Part shown: positions 1-8,444 of the stretch, piece by piece
Position numbering within the stretch: position 1 is the stretch's first letter
How the letters are laid out: every line of letters starts with the position of its first letter
Origin: Bacteroidota bacterium
GTDB taxonomy: Bacteria; Bacteroidota; Ignavibacteria; Tepidaquicellales; Tepidaquicellaceae
NCBI GenBank assembly: GCA_018266875.1
Contig: JAFDZR010000015.1
Location: forward strand, 1 to 64,000
Length of the DNA: 64,000 nucleotides
Direction of reading: 5' to 3'
Notes under the pieces: model-generated
Told to the model about the DNA's origin: nothing
Seen by the model: only the letters and a program-made list of their open reading frames with translations
Databases searched by the model: none
Translations under genes and position numbers: made by a program

Positions 1-2
1 TG

Positions 3-92
3 ATAGATTACGTCAATAAAATTTCCCTGTCCGAGAAATTTGAGCAGTTATTTATTGGTTGGGAGTTTTATCGCAATTTTTCACGAATTTAA
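3..92 (+). CDS. C-terminal end of an unidentified protein (partial)
   Basis: The third frame is open from the window edge to a TAA at 90-92 and encodes 29 residues ending in EQLFIGWEFYRNFSRI. The composition (aromatic, charged, no low complexity) looks like real protein. It precedes a glycosyltransferase operon on the same strand, so it may be the last gene of another envelope-polysaccharide unit, but the fragment is too short to assign a family. The other two forward frames are closed within the first few codons. Confidence 0.4.
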   Translation: MDYVNKISLSEKFEQLFIGWEFYRNFSRI

Positions 93-103
93 GCAATTAT
101 TCA

Positions 104-119
104 TCCCGAGTTCTCGGGA
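104..119. repeat. Short perfect inverted repeat
   Basis: Seven-base arms TCCCGAG and CTCGGGA are separated by TT. It sits 12 nt after the stop codon of the partial upstream gene and is GC-rich in an AT-rich setting. There is no T-run immediately after it, so it is not a canonical intrinsic terminator. It may be one half of a repeated palindromic unit together with the hairpin at 133-164. Confidence 0.55.
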
Positions 120-132
120 CGACTTTTCTTTG

Positions 133-164
133 GTACTTTCTTTTGGTCGTACAAAAGAAAGTAC
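133..164. repeat. Perfect 13-bp inverted repeat, REP-like
   Basis: GTACTTTCTTTTG at 133-145 and CAAAAGAAAGTAC at 152-164 are exact reverse complements around a six-base loop. A palindrome of this length is very unlikely by chance. It lies between two genes of the same strand and resembles short interspersed palindromes seen in many FCB-group genomes (from memory, not searched). It could also act as a transcript-end structure. Confidence 0.6.
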
Positions 165-429
165 GTTTACTCCAGTAAATTTTGATTTCTTAAACTAAAC
201 GTTTTGGACACTATTGATATTAAAGATTGAAAGATTTAAAAAAATGAAATTAGTCAGACTGGTGTTTGATTTGAATCTTCCCGTAAATAATCAACAGGTT
301 TTTCCACAACAGTAAAACTTATATGTATCCCAATATACTTTTTCAACTCTTACCGCTGCATTTTCTTTTCCTGTCTAATTCACAATTCACTATTACTTAA
401 AAGGATTAATTTATATTTTTACAAATCAA

Positions 430-1260
430 ATGCCAGAAGTTTCATTAATAATCTCGGTTTACAAAAAGACAAGAGAACTTGATCTCATATTCAGCGCTTT
501 GTCTGTACAGAGTTTCAAAGACTTTGAAGTTATCATTGCCGAGGACGGTTCCGATCCAGATATGAGGGAGCTTATTGATATATGGAAGTATCGTAAAATT
601 TTTCCTGTCAGACATCTGACACAGGAAGACAGAGGTTTCAGAAAGAACAGAATGCTGAATGAGGCGATAAGAAAATCGGAAACGGACTATTTAATTTTTT
701 TTGACGGAGACTGTATACCTCATTCTGATTTTGTAAAAAATCATTTTGAGAACAGGAGGGAAAATACTGTATTATGCGGAAGAAGAGTGAATCTTACAAG
801 GAATATTTCGGAAAAGCTGACGGCTGAAAATATTCTGAACAAGGAATATGAAAAGATAAAACTTTCCGAAGCGGTTTATTCATCGCTCAACAGACACAGG
901 AATGAATTCAATTTCAATATTGAAGAAGGCATTATCATTAAAAACAGATCATTGAGAAACATAATTACCAATAAAGACGAGCATATTCTCGGCTGTAATT
1001 TTTCTCTGCCAAAAATACTGCTTGAAAAGATCAACGGATTTGATGAGAATTACGAAGGACCGGGACTTGGCGAGGATTCCGACATTGAATTCAGACTGAG
1101 GCTGATCAGTGCGGAATTCAGATCAGTCAGGAATCTCGCAGTGCAGTATCACATATATCACCCGAAGACAAAAGAAGAAGAATTGAATATGAAATATTTC
1201 AGTGAAGTAAAAAAAAACATGGTGTTTTTCTGCAGAAACGGATTGACAAAATTAAATTAA
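430..1260 (+). CDS. Family 2 glycosyltransferase with GT7-C-like end
   Basis: Predicted cytoplasmic or membrane-associated sugar transferase of the GT-A fold that adds a residue to lipopolysaccharide or another envelope glycan. The N-terminus MPEVSLIISVYKK is the usual nucleotide-sugar-binding beta strand, LIFFDGDCIP carries the metal-binding DxD, and GPGLGEDSDIEFRL late in the protein matches the C-terminal galactosyltransferase-like region of chondroitin-synthase-type GT2 enzymes. At 276 aa it is full length. It is the first gene of a same-strand run whose next gene begins 1 nt after its stop. Donor and acceptor cannot be read from the sequence. Confidence 0.85.
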   Translation: MPEVSLIISVYKKTRELDLIFSALSVQSFKDFEVIIAEDGSDPDMRELIDIWKYRKIFPVRHLTQEDRGFRKNRMLNEAIRKSETDYLIFFDGDCIPHSDFVKNHFENRRENTVLCGRRVNLTRNISEKLTAENILNKEYEKIKLSEAVYSSLNRHRNEFNFNIEEGIIIKNRSLRNIITNKDEHILGCNFSLPKILLEKINGFDENYEGPGLGEDSDIEFRLRLISAEFRSVRNLAVQYHIYHPKTKEEELNMKYFSEVKKNMVFFCRNGLTKLN

Positions 1261-1261
1261 C

Positions 1262-2017
1262 ATGAAAAAAATCTCCGGAATAATTATTTGCAGAAACGAA
1301 GAGAAAAATATTGAGGACTGTCTGAAGAGCATTCAGTGGTGTGATGAGATTATATTAGTTGACAGTCTCAGTTCGGATAAAACGGTGGAATTAGCCGGAA
1401 AGTACACATCAAATGTTTTTCTCAATGAGTGGAAAGGTTTTTCAGAACAGCGGAAGTTCGCTTTGGATAAAGCCCGTTACGAATGGATATTTTCGATTGA
1501 TGCTGACGAGAGATGTACTGAAGAACTCGCTGTTGAGATCAGATCAATTCTTGATAAAGAAAGCAGAGTAAAAGGTTATTTTGTCCCGAGAAAAAGTTTT
1601 TTTCTTGGAAAATGGATAAAGCACTGCGGGTGGTATCCTGATCATCAGATGAGATTTTTTTTAAAAGGCAGTGTATCGATAACAGACAGACTTGTTCATG
1701 AGGGATATAAAGTTACAGGAGAAACGGCTGAGCTGAAAAACGATATTCTCCATTATACCGTAAGGTCAGTTTCCGAATATGCGGAAAAAATAAATCATTA
1801 TTCCACTCTCTCCGCGATGGAAAAGGCAAATGAAAAAAAAATAAGCATGGGATATTTACTTTATAAGCCTATTCTGGAATTCAAAAAGAAATTTTTCTTT
1901 CAGCAGGGATTCAGAGACGGGATTTACGGACTTATGGTTTCCTATTTTCACATGTTTACCAAAGCGCTGACATATATGAAAATACTCGAGATGCAAAACA
2001 AAAAGAAAGATGAATAA
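1262..2017 (+). CDS. Family 2 glycosyltransferase, WaaE/KdtX-like
   Basis: A GT2 enzyme of 251 aa that resembles the lipopolysaccharide core beta-glucosyltransferases of the WaaE/KdtX type. The start KISGIIICRNEEKNIEDCL, the SLSSDKT segment and the metal site FSIDADERCTEEL are typical of that branch. The C-terminal third is basic and aromatic and probably lies on the inner membrane. It begins 1 nt after the preceding glycosyltransferase and overlaps the ABC transporter gene by 8 nt, which suggests translational coupling within a core-assembly operon. Sugar specificity is inferred only by family resemblance. Confidence 0.85.
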   Translation: MKKISGIIICRNEEKNIEDCLKSIQWCDEIILVDSLSSDKTVELAGKYTSNVFLNEWKGFSEQRKFALDKARYEWIFSIDADERCTEELAVEIRSILDKESRVKGYFVPRKSFFLGKWIKHCGWYPDHQMRFFLKGSVSITDRLVHEGYKVTGETAELKNDILHYTVRSVSEYAEKINHYSTLSAMEKANEKKISMGYLLYKPILEFKKKFFFQQGFRDGIYGLMVSYFHMFTKALTYMKILEMQNKKKDE

Positions 2018-3845
2018 TTATAAAAGAATTTTCAAATATGTAAAGCCATACATTAAACCGCTTGTAACCGCAAATGTATTCACAATACTTGTTGTTATAT
2101 TCAGTCTTCTTTCCGTCATGATGATATTTCCCTTTATGGACCTGCTGTTCAATGAGTCACCTAATCAAATTCCCGCTAAAGAAGTCACTTCAGTATTTGA
2201 TCTAAAGGATTTTATAATTGTCTACTTTTCGAAAATTCTACTTCAGTATGACAAGCTTGACGTTCTTAAATATCTTTGCATTCTTATATTTCTGACATTT
2301 TTCCTTAAAAATCTTTTCAGCTATCTTCAGACCTATTTTATGTCAGTTGTTGAACAGGGAATTCTGAAGGATATAAGGAAAGATCTGTATGATCATTACC
2401 TTGAACTCCCACTGAGCTTTTATACTGACGAAAGGAAAGGTAATTTAATTTCACGGCTTATCAACGATGTTCAGATCATTAAGGACTCACTCATTGCAGT
2501 TCTCAACAGTTTATTCAGGGATCCGCCGACGATCATTACATTTTCGGTAGTCCTCTTTTTATTCAACTGGAAACTGACTCTTATAATTTTCCTAATGGCT
2601 CCGGTGACAGCTTTCATATTAAGCAAGATTGGCAACTCATTGAAAAGGAGCAGTCAGAAATCACAGGAGAAGATATCCGATATAACTGCAACACTCGATG
2701 AAACACTCGGCGCTGTAAGAGTAGTAAAAGCTTTCGGAATGGAGGAATATGAAAAACAGAAATTTGAAAACGAAAATAATTCTTATTTCCTTCTGCTTGT
2801 AAAGATATTCAGGAAAAGAGCACTTGCATCCCCGATTTCGGAAATAATTGGAGTTTTTACTATCGTCATTATACTTTTCATCTTCGGTACTGATATCATC
2901 AAAGGTCAAAGCGATATGACTCCCGGCGCTTTTATTTTCTACCTTGCCGTATTTTTCCAGATGATGCCTTCTCTGAAATTATTCGGACAGATGTTCAACA
3001 GTTACAAAGAAGGAACAGCTGCATCCGAAAGAGTATTTAAACTCATAGATACGAAATCAGATATTGTGAATTTACCTGATGCAAAAATTTTAAAGGATTT
3101 TGAAACCTGTATTGAATTCCAGGATGCCTCTTTCAAATATGATAAGAGTGAAATGATACTAAGGAACATTAATCTTAAAATTAACAAAGGAAGTATTATT
3201 GCCATTGTCGGACCGAGCGGCGCCGGTAAATCCACACTTGTGGACCTGATACCTAGATTTTATGATACTACTTCAGGAAAATTACTTATAGACGGATCAG
3301 ATATAAAGACACTTCAGATAGAATCTTTAAGATCCAAGATGGGAATCGTAACGCAGGAAACAATACTCTTCAATGACACAGTTAAAAAGAATATTGCTTA
3401 CGGTAAAGCGGAGATCCCGGATGAAAAAATAATTGAAGCTGCCAGAGCGGCTAATGCGCATGTGTTTATTGACAAACTTGATAAAGGTTATGAAACTGTG
3501 ATCGGAGACCGAGGAATAAAACTTTCCGGCGGCGAAAGACAGAGACTTTCCATTGCAAGAGCATTACTCAAAAATCCGCCCATTCTTATACTTGACGAAG
3601 CTACATCTTCACTTGATACCGAATCAGAGATCCTTGTTCAGGAAGCCATTGAAAGACTCATGCACGGAAGAACCTCAATTGTGATCGCACACAGACTTTC
3701 GACTGTCAGAAACGCTGACACGATCGTTGTTCTGAATAAAGGCGAAATAATCGAAACCGGAAATCACGACGCTCTGATAAAAAATGAAAGCATGTATAAA
3801 AAGCTTTATAATCTGCAGTTCAGACATCAGGAAGAATCAGTATGA
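2010..3845 (+). CDS. MsbA-type lipid/LPS ABC exporter
   Basis: Half-size ABC exporter (611 aa) with six N-terminal transmembrane helices (to about residue 330) and a C-terminal nucleotide-binding domain. Visible ATPase motifs are Walker A GPSGAGKST, signature LSGGERQRLSIARALL, Walker B ILILDEATSSLD and the H-loop IVIAHRLST. This architecture fits MsbA, which flips lipid A-core across the inner membrane as a homodimer. Its position between core glycosyltransferases and an O-antigen ligase-like gene supports that role over a drug pump. It overlaps both neighbours (8 nt upstream, 4 nt ATGA-type downstream). Confidence 0.85.
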   Translation: MNNYKRIFKYVKPYIKPLVTANVFTILVVIFSLLSVMMIFPFMDLLFNESPNQIPAKEVTSVFDLKDFIIVYFSKILLQYDKLDVLKYLCILIFLTFFLKNLFSYLQTYFMSVVEQGILKDIRKDLYDHYLELPLSFYTDERKGNLISRLINDVQIIKDSLIAVLNSLFRDPPTIITFSVVLFLFNWKLTLIIFLMAPVTAFILSKIGNSLKRSSQKSQEKISDITATLDETLGAVRVVKAFGMEEYEKQKFENENNSYFLLLVKIFRKRALASPISEIIGVFTIVIILFIFGTDIIKGQSDMTPGAFIFYLAVFFQMMPSLKLFGQMFNSYKEGTAASERVFKLIDTKSDIVNLPDAKILKDFETCIEFQDASFKYDKSEMILRNINLKINKGSIIAIVGPSGAGKSTLVDLIPRFYDTTSGKLLIDGSDIKTLQIESLRSKMGIVTQETILFNDTVKKNIAYGKAEIPDEKIIEAARAANAHVFIDKLDKGYETVIGDRGIKLSGGERQRLSIARALLKNPPILILDEATSSLDTESEILVQEAIERLMHGRTSIVIAHRLSTVRNADTIVVLNKGEIIETGNHDALIKNESMYKKLYNLQFRHQEESV

Positions 3846-4684
3846 AAGTCTCAGGATTTACAATAGTCAGGAACGGAGAACTTTATGCTTATCCTTTTGT
3901 GGAATCAATACTGTCCGTTCTGCCGATGTGTGACGAAATGATCGTAAATGTCGGCAGATCAGATGATAATACACTTGAATCGGTAAGATCAATAGGAAGT
4001 GATAAGATCAGGATTTTCGAATCGGAATGGGACATGTCACTGCAGAACGGCAGAGTGCTTTCCGTAGAAACCAACAAAGCTCTTGAAAAATGCTCGGGTG
4101 ACTGGTGTTTTTACATTCAGGGAGATGAGGTTCTTCACGAAAAGTATTATGATACAGTAAAGGGAGAAATGTTAGCTGAACTTAATAATAAAAAAACCGA
4201 AGGACTGAGATTCCGTTATCAGCATTTCTACGGAAGCTATGATTACGTTCAGGATAATTACAGAAACTGGTATATAAAAGAGATCAGGATCATAAAAAAG
4301 AGTGAAGACATTGTCTCCTGGGGAGACGCTCTTGATTTCAGGCACATGGACGGAAGCAGACTTAAGTCCAAAGATATAAAAGCGGAGATCTATCATTACG
4401 GCTGGGTCAGACCTCCGGATAAATTAATAAAAAAGAGAAGAGACTTTGAAAAACTATATAATAAAGGCGAAGAAGCTGAAATTAATATTTCAGGATTCCA
4501 GAATTATGACGATCTCGGCAATATTAAAGTATTCAGCGGAACTCATCCCGTGGTAATGCAAAAAAGAATTTCTGAAAGCAAATGGGATTTCGATCCAAAG
4601 CTTGATCTTCAGAAACCTGACTGGCTAAGAAAAATCCTTATATTTCTTCATCCTCTTACAAAAAGAATAAAAGGCGAAAAATGA
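3842..4684 (+). CDS. Family 2 glycosyltransferase
   Basis: Third GT2-like protein of the cluster (280 aa). The N-terminus MKVSGFTIVRNGELYAYP and the segment WCFYIQGDEVLH correspond to the nucleotide-sugar site and a DxE-type variant of the metal motif. The C-terminus is rich in basic and aromatic residues (LRKILIFLHPLTKRIKG), consistent with membrane attachment. It shares ATGA overlaps with the ABC exporter before it and the ligase-like gene after it, so all five genes are probably made from one transcript. The replacement of DxD by GDE may alter metal handling, but the variant is known within GT2. Confidence 0.75.
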   Translation: MKVSGFTIVRNGELYAYPFVESILSVLPMCDEMIVNVGRSDDNTLESVRSIGSDKIRIFESEWDMSLQNGRVLSVETNKALEKCSGDWCFYIQGDEVLHEKYYDTVKGEMLAELNNKKTEGLRFRYQHFYGSYDYVQDNYRNWYIKEIRIIKKSEDIVSWGDALDFRHMDGSRLKSKDIKAEIYHYGWVRPPDKLIKKRRDFEKLYNKGEEAEINISGFQNYDDLGNIKVFSGTHPVVMQKRISESKWDFDPKLDLQKPDWLRKILIFLHPLTKRIKGEK

Positions 4685-5925
4685 ATTCAGGGCAAAGATC
4701 AGTGATCTCAGACAAGATTGATTTTATAATATTGATTCTGCTTACAATTCAGATAGCTGTAGTAAGTATTTCAATTGCTGTATCTTCTATTGCTTTCGGG
4801 GCATGGGCAGGATTATGGCTGATCCAGTTTTTTATTTTCAAGAAGGATTCGTTTTTATACATCAATTCAGAAAATCTTAAAGCAATCAATTTCTTCATAC
4901 TCGCTTACGCTTTTTTTGAAATATTATCAAGATTTTTTGCGGTTTATCCTGAAGGCGCATTCAGTAATTTAAAGAGATTACTACTGTTTTTAATCTTTTA
5001 TGTGTCTATAGTTAAAGTCATTAACTTTAAGGCGCTTATCGTCATTCTTCTAATCAATATTACAGCAGTATCTGCAGTTTCAGTGATTGAAATAACCAAG
5101 TATTCTTTAAAGTTCGGAGAAATGATAAACCAGATGCCATTTTCTGAGATCAGGATAGATTACTTCAATTATCCGCTTACATCCGGAGAGATCAAAATGA
5201 TGAGTCTTCTATCAGTATTTCCTCTGCTTTTCATAAAAGAGAAATTTCTGTTGCACAGGAGAACTCTTCTGCTGATACTGCTTCCAGTTATCACTTCAAT
5301 GCTTCTTACGCAGTCCAGAAATGTGCTTGTTGCTCTGACAATCTGTTTCATTATTTTCGGAATAGCTGCAAACAGAAAATTTCTTTATTCATTTCTTCTG
5401 ATAATCATCGCTGCCGGAGTTATCCTCCCCTCACAATATACAGACAGGGCAAAAAGTATAATCGATCCGGGACATTTAAGCAATAAGTCACGTCTGAATA
5501 TGTGGAGCGTTGGAATTCAGATGTTCAAAGACCATCCCTTCACCGGAGTAGCCGATTCACATATCAGGGAAATTTACGAAACATACAGAACGCCTGAAGA
5601 ACAGAGCGAGGGAGTTCATCTACATAATAATTTCATAATGATACTTGCGACTACAGGAATTTTCGGTATCATTTCTTTCCTCGGAATTTTTATTACGGTA
5701 TTTTTAAAACAGATAAAATTCTTACGGAATGAGAAAGACAATTTAAGGCGAATGCTTATATTCGGCAGTATACTTGTAATGATCTCATTTCAGGTATCCG
5801 GGATTTTCGAATGGAGCTTCGGAGATCACGAAGTGGTAACAGTATTCTTTTTCCTGACTGCTGTTCCGTTCATATTGAATAATATTTCAAATAATAAAAT
5901 AAATACTTTCAGTTCTGATCAATAA
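4681..5925 (+). CDS. O-antigen ligase/polymerase-like membrane protein (Wzy/WaaL)
   Basis: A 414-aa polytopic protein with about ten hydrophobic segments and a larger periplasmic loop in the second half. The motif SRLNMWSVGIQMFKDHPFTG followed by HLHNNFIMILATTGIFG is characteristic of the O-antigen ligase/Wzy_C family, which joins glycan to lipid A-core in the periplasm. It closes the operon and starts within the stop codon of the preceding glycosyltransferase. Ligase and polymerase functions cannot be separated from sequence alone; the MsbA-like partner makes ligase slightly more likely. Confidence 0.75.
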   Translation: MNSGQRSVISDKIDFIILILLTIQIAVVSISIAVSSIAFGAWAGLWLIQFFIFKKDSFLYINSENLKAINFFILAYAFFEILSRFFAVYPEGAFSNLKRLLLFLIFYVSIVKVINFKALIVILLINITAVSAVSVIEITKYSLKFGEMINQMPFSEIRIDYFNYPLTSGEIKMMSLLSVFPLLFIKEKFLLHRRTLLLILLPVITSMLLTQSRNVLVALTICFIIFGIAANRKFLYSFLLIIIAAGVILPSQYTDRAKSIIDPGHLSNKSRLNMWSVGIQMFKDHPFTGVADSHIREIYETYRTPEEQSEGVHLHNNFIMILATTGIFGIISFLGIFITVFLKQIKFLRNEKDNLRRMLIFGSILVMISFQVSGIFEWSFGDHEVVTVFFFLTAVPFILNNISNNKINTFSSDQ

Positions 5926-5949
5926 AATTAATCAATTAAATAATTTATT

Positions 5950-7059
5950 ATGAAAAATATTTTTTTATTAATATTCATTTTACTATTAGTCACCCCGGCA
6001 TTTTCCCAGACAAAACTGAAGCCGGGTTTTGATCCGCAGGAATACAAGACACTGCTCGAAATAACAGCAAGACAGGTAGATACACCATGGACCAAAGTTG
6101 AGATCCCGGCACCTGAAAACTGTAAAATGGTCTTCAGATCAGATACTGTCGGACTCGACAACCGGTGGGATCTGTGGATAAGATCGGACAGCGTAGGCAT
6201 TATCAGTATAAGAGGAACCACAGCAAAGCCGAACTCATGGTCAGAAAATTATCTTGCCGCTATGGTTCCGGCAAAAGGTTCCCTGCGTCTTGCATCATCA
6301 GATATTTTCGTTTACAAACTTGCTGAATCAGAAAAAGCGTCAGTTCACACCGGATGGCTCACAGGACTTGCATATCTTTCGGAATCAATTGTACTGAAAA
6401 TAAATACTATGTATTCTCAGGGAATAAAGGACTACATTATAATCGGTCACAGTCAGGGAGGAGCCATCTCATATCTGCTGACATCGTATCTCCATTATCT
6501 GAGCGGTCAGAGATTTCCTGCAGACATAAAATTCAAGACTTACTGCAGCGCTCCTCCTAAACCCGGTAATATGGAATACTCATATGATTATGATTACATT
6601 ACAAGGGGCGGATGGAGTCTTAGAGTCTACAACACTGAAGACTGGGTTCCGCAGACTCCTTTCTCACTGCAGACTCTGGATGATTATGCCGAAATAAATC
6701 CATACAGCGAACGCGATTCCTTTCTTGTGAAAATGAATCTTGTTGAAAAACTGATTTTTGATTATATAGTCGGAAGGCTAAGCGGCAGTTTGAATGACAC
6801 CAGAGACATTCTGACGGAATATTTCGGAAAAGCCGCTTTCAAATTTTCATTCAGCAAATATTTAAAAGATTTCCCCGAACCTGTTTTTACTAAGGATACA
6901 TATTTCTATCCCTGCGGAGTACCAGTGGTTCTGGATGCAGGTAGATTCCGGAAAGGATATGATGAAGTCATCGAGAATGAAAAAGACACTCCCCTTCTTT
7001 TTAAGAATCATATGGTACCTCCTTATTATTACCTTCTGAATGAAATTTATTTAAAATAG
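5950..7059 (+). CDS. Secreted class 3 (alpha/beta hydrolase) lipase
   Basis: An exported hydrolase of 369 aa. Residues 1-20 form a clear signal peptide ending at FSQ. The nucleophile elbow is GHSQGG at 166-171 with Ser168, and NTEDWVPQTP near 228-237 fits the acid residue region of class 3 lipases. A likely catalytic His is less certain. A substrate of acylglycerols or phospholipids is expected from the family. It lies 24 nt after the polysaccharide operon and may be read through from it, but it has no obvious functional tie to it. A strong hairpin terminator follows. Confidence 0.75.
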   Translation: MKNIFLLIFILLLVTPAFSQTKLKPGFDPQEYKTLLEITARQVDTPWTKVEIPAPENCKMVFRSDTVGLDNRWDLWIRSDSVGIISIRGTTAKPNSWSENYLAAMVPAKGSLRLASSDIFVYKLAESEKASVHTGWLTGLAYLSESIVLKINTMYSQGIKDYIIIGHSQGGAISYLLTSYLHYLSGQRFPADIKFKTYCSAPPKPGNMEYSYDYDYITRGGWSLRVYNTEDWVPQTPFSLQTLDDYAEINPYSERDSFLVKMNLVEKLIFDYIVGRLSGSLNDTRDILTEYFGKAAFKFSFSKYLKDFPEPVFTKDTYFYPCGVPVVLDAGRFRKGYDEVIENEKDTPLLFKNHMVPPYYYLLNEIYLK

Positions 7060-7082
7060 GATGATAGTTATCTGAAAACAAA

Positions 7083-7118
7083 AAAGACCTTTCATTAATT
7101 TGAAAGGTCTTTCTTTTT
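7083..7118. terminator. Bidirectional intrinsic terminator
   Basis: A 12-bp perfect stem (7083-7094 with 7101-7112) and a 6-nt loop is followed by TTCTTTTTT and preceded by an A-run. It lies between the convergent lipase and asnA genes, so it can stop transcription from both sides. Confidence 0.85.
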
Positions 7119-7137
7119 TATTCAAATGAGTTTAAGA

Positions 7138-8268
7138 TCATTCAAGAACAAAAATATTTTTTGCACTGCAGATTTCCTTCAGCTTTTCCGGCCAGACTGT
7201 AACGCTGACTTCACCAAGATGAGCTTTTCTTAGCAGAAGCATGAGCGTTCTAGACTGTCCGATACCGCCGCCGATACTCAGAGGCAGAGTATTATCAGCA
7301 ATTCCGCTGTGATAAGGAGTTGATAACAGATCAAGCTGTCCGGACAGTTCAAGCTGTATCCTCAGTGTTTCAGCGTTGACCCTTATTCCCATTGATGAAA
7401 GTTCATGTCTTCTTTTCGTAACATGATTCCATACGAGAATATCTCCGTTAATGCCGTGACCCGTTTTTCCGTCAGGCATTTTTGTTTCAGTAACCCAGTC
7501 GTCATAATCGGCAGCTCTCATTTCGTGAGGATAACCATCTGCAAGAGGCCAGCCAATTCCTATTATAAACACGGCCGGATATTTCTGAAGTATTGCTGTT
7601 TCCCTTTGTTTTCTGGGAAGGTCAGGATACATTTCAAGAATTTCCTCCGCATGCAGAAATACAAGTTCATCGGGAAGCGAAGGATATTTCGGATCTTTAA
7701 GAGCGGGGAATCTGTCAATAGCAAACATCTCTGCTTCTTTAAGGACTTTCCATATCTTCTTTACAGTATCCTTAAGGTAATTCAGGTTTCTGTCCTGCGC
7801 CGTGATTATTTTTTCCCAGTCCCATTGATCGACATAAGCGCTGTGATCATGATCAAGAAAGTAATCTTTTCTTACAGCTCTCATATCCGTACATATTCCT
7901 TCACCCGTCTTCAGTTCAAATTCCTTAAGCGCGACTCTTTTCCATTTTGTAGCTGCCTGGACCACCTGAGCTTCGACAGGATTTTTATCTCTGTCATTGC
8001 TGATATGGAATGCAACAGGCGTTCTGGATCCGTCCCTGTCCAGCATGTCATTGACACCGCTGTCCTTGTCAACAATAAGAGGGACTTCAACCATCATGAG
8101 ATTAAGTTCCTTGCAGAGATTTTTTGAAATGAATTGTTTTACTTCGTAGATAGCGGTTTGCGTATCGCGTTTATTGAGCAGTGATCTGTAATTATCCGGT
8201 AATATTTTATCGACTTCTTCATATGAACTAATACCGGGTCCTGCCAGATCGGCTTTTTTATCATACAT
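7138..8268 (-). CDS. asnA: Aspartate--ammonia ligase (asparagine synthetase A)
   Basis: Makes asparagine from aspartate, ammonia and ATP, with AMP release, in the cytoplasm. The 376-aa protein aligns in my memory with AsnA, a class II aminoacyl-tRNA synthetase-fold enzyme. Segments such as LMMVEVPLIVDKDSGVND, RDKNPVEAQVVQAATKWKR and the final GGGIGQSRTLMLLLRKAHLG (motif 3 arginine region) are diagnostic. Family length is about 330, with a modest N-terminal extension here. The start has an AAGGAG ribosome site 8 nt upstream. A 16-bp palindrome identical to one before ccoI lies about 62 bp upstream, predicting control by an FNR-type regulator. Confidence 0.93.
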   Translation of the reverse strand: MYDKKADLAGPGISSYEEVDKILPDNYRSLLNKRDTQTAIYEVKQFISKNLCKELNLMMVEVPLIVDKDSGVNDMLDRDGSRTPVAFHISNDRDKNPVEAQVVQAATKWKRVALKEFELKTGEGICTDMRAVRKDYFLDHDHSAYVDQWDWEKIITAQDRNLNYLKDTVKKIWKVLKEAEMFAIDRFPALKDPKYPSLPDELVFLHAEEILEMYPDLPRKQRETAILQKYPAVFIIGIGWPLADGYPHEMRAADYDDWVTETKMPDGKTGHGINGDILVWNHVTKRRHELSSMGIRVNAETLRIQLELSGQLDLLSTPYHSGIADNTLPLSIGGGIGQSRTLMLLLRKAHLGEVSVTVWPEKLKEICSAKNIFVLE

Positions 8269-8302
8269 AATTTTTTCTCCTTAATTAAATTATTTACACT
8301 TT

Positions 8303-8308
8303 AATATA
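8303..8308 (-). promoter_or_regulatory. Predicted -10/-7 hexamer of asnA
   Basis: On the minus strand this reads TATATT, exactly 21 nt downstream of the palindrome at 8330-8345. That spacing places the palindrome centre near -41.5 if transcription begins about 7 nt beyond the hexamer, leaving a leader of roughly 27 nt before the asnA start. Confidence 0.5.
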
Positions 8309-8329
8309 TTGATATTCGTTTATATTCAT

Positions 8330-8345
8330 TATGATTTAAATCATA
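8330..8345. promoter_or_regulatory. Predicted FNR-type operator of asnA
   Basis: TATGATTTAAATCATA is a perfect 16-bp palindrome. Its core TGAT-N4-ATCA is that of FNR boxes (TTGAT-N4-ATCAA) with the outermost base changed. An identical 16-mer occurs upstream of ccoI (33433-33448) with the same spacing to a TATWTT hexamer. The likely binder is the FNR-type protein encoded at 22644-23351. Confidence 0.6.
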
Positions 8346-8414
8346 TTTTCAGGTAAGTCCGGGATATGAACATAGCCCGTTTTTTATTGAATTTTTATAA
8401 ACTCGCATATTAAG

Positions 8415-8422
8415 TATATTTG
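8415..8422 (+). promoter_or_regulatory. Bacteroidota-type -7 element
   Basis: TATATTTG matches the TAnnTTTG -7 consensus of Bacteroidota housekeeping promoters exactly and lies 22 bp before the DUF1844 start codon. A TTG at 8387-8389 could be part of the -33 element, but the spacer (25 nt) is longer than usual, so only the -7 part is well supported. Confidence 0.45.
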
Positions 8423-8444
8423 AAAAAGTTAAAATAAATTTCAT

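Larger units (their letters stand above)
93..429. other. Gene-free 337-bp stretch with two palindromes
   Basis: No convincing gene lies between the partial frame ending at 92 and the glycosyltransferase at 430. The first part holds two strong inverted repeats (104-119 and 133-164), described separately. From about 180 to 429 the sequence is AT-rich and unstructured and presumably holds the promoter of the polysaccharide operon, but I see no good TAnnTTTG element at a suitable distance. Confidence 0.6.

Noticed and set aside
244-315. A 23-codon frame starting MKLVRLVFDLNLP ahead of the first glycosyltransferase.
   Set aside because: It is too short, has no ribosome site and no recognisable features, and such frames are common in AT-rich intergenic DNA.
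7405-8127. A long open frame (240 codons) on the plus strand opposite asnA.
   Set aside because: It lies wholly inside a firmly identified gene on the other strand. Its Phe/Ser/Arg-rich translation is what the reverse complement of asnA codons gives.
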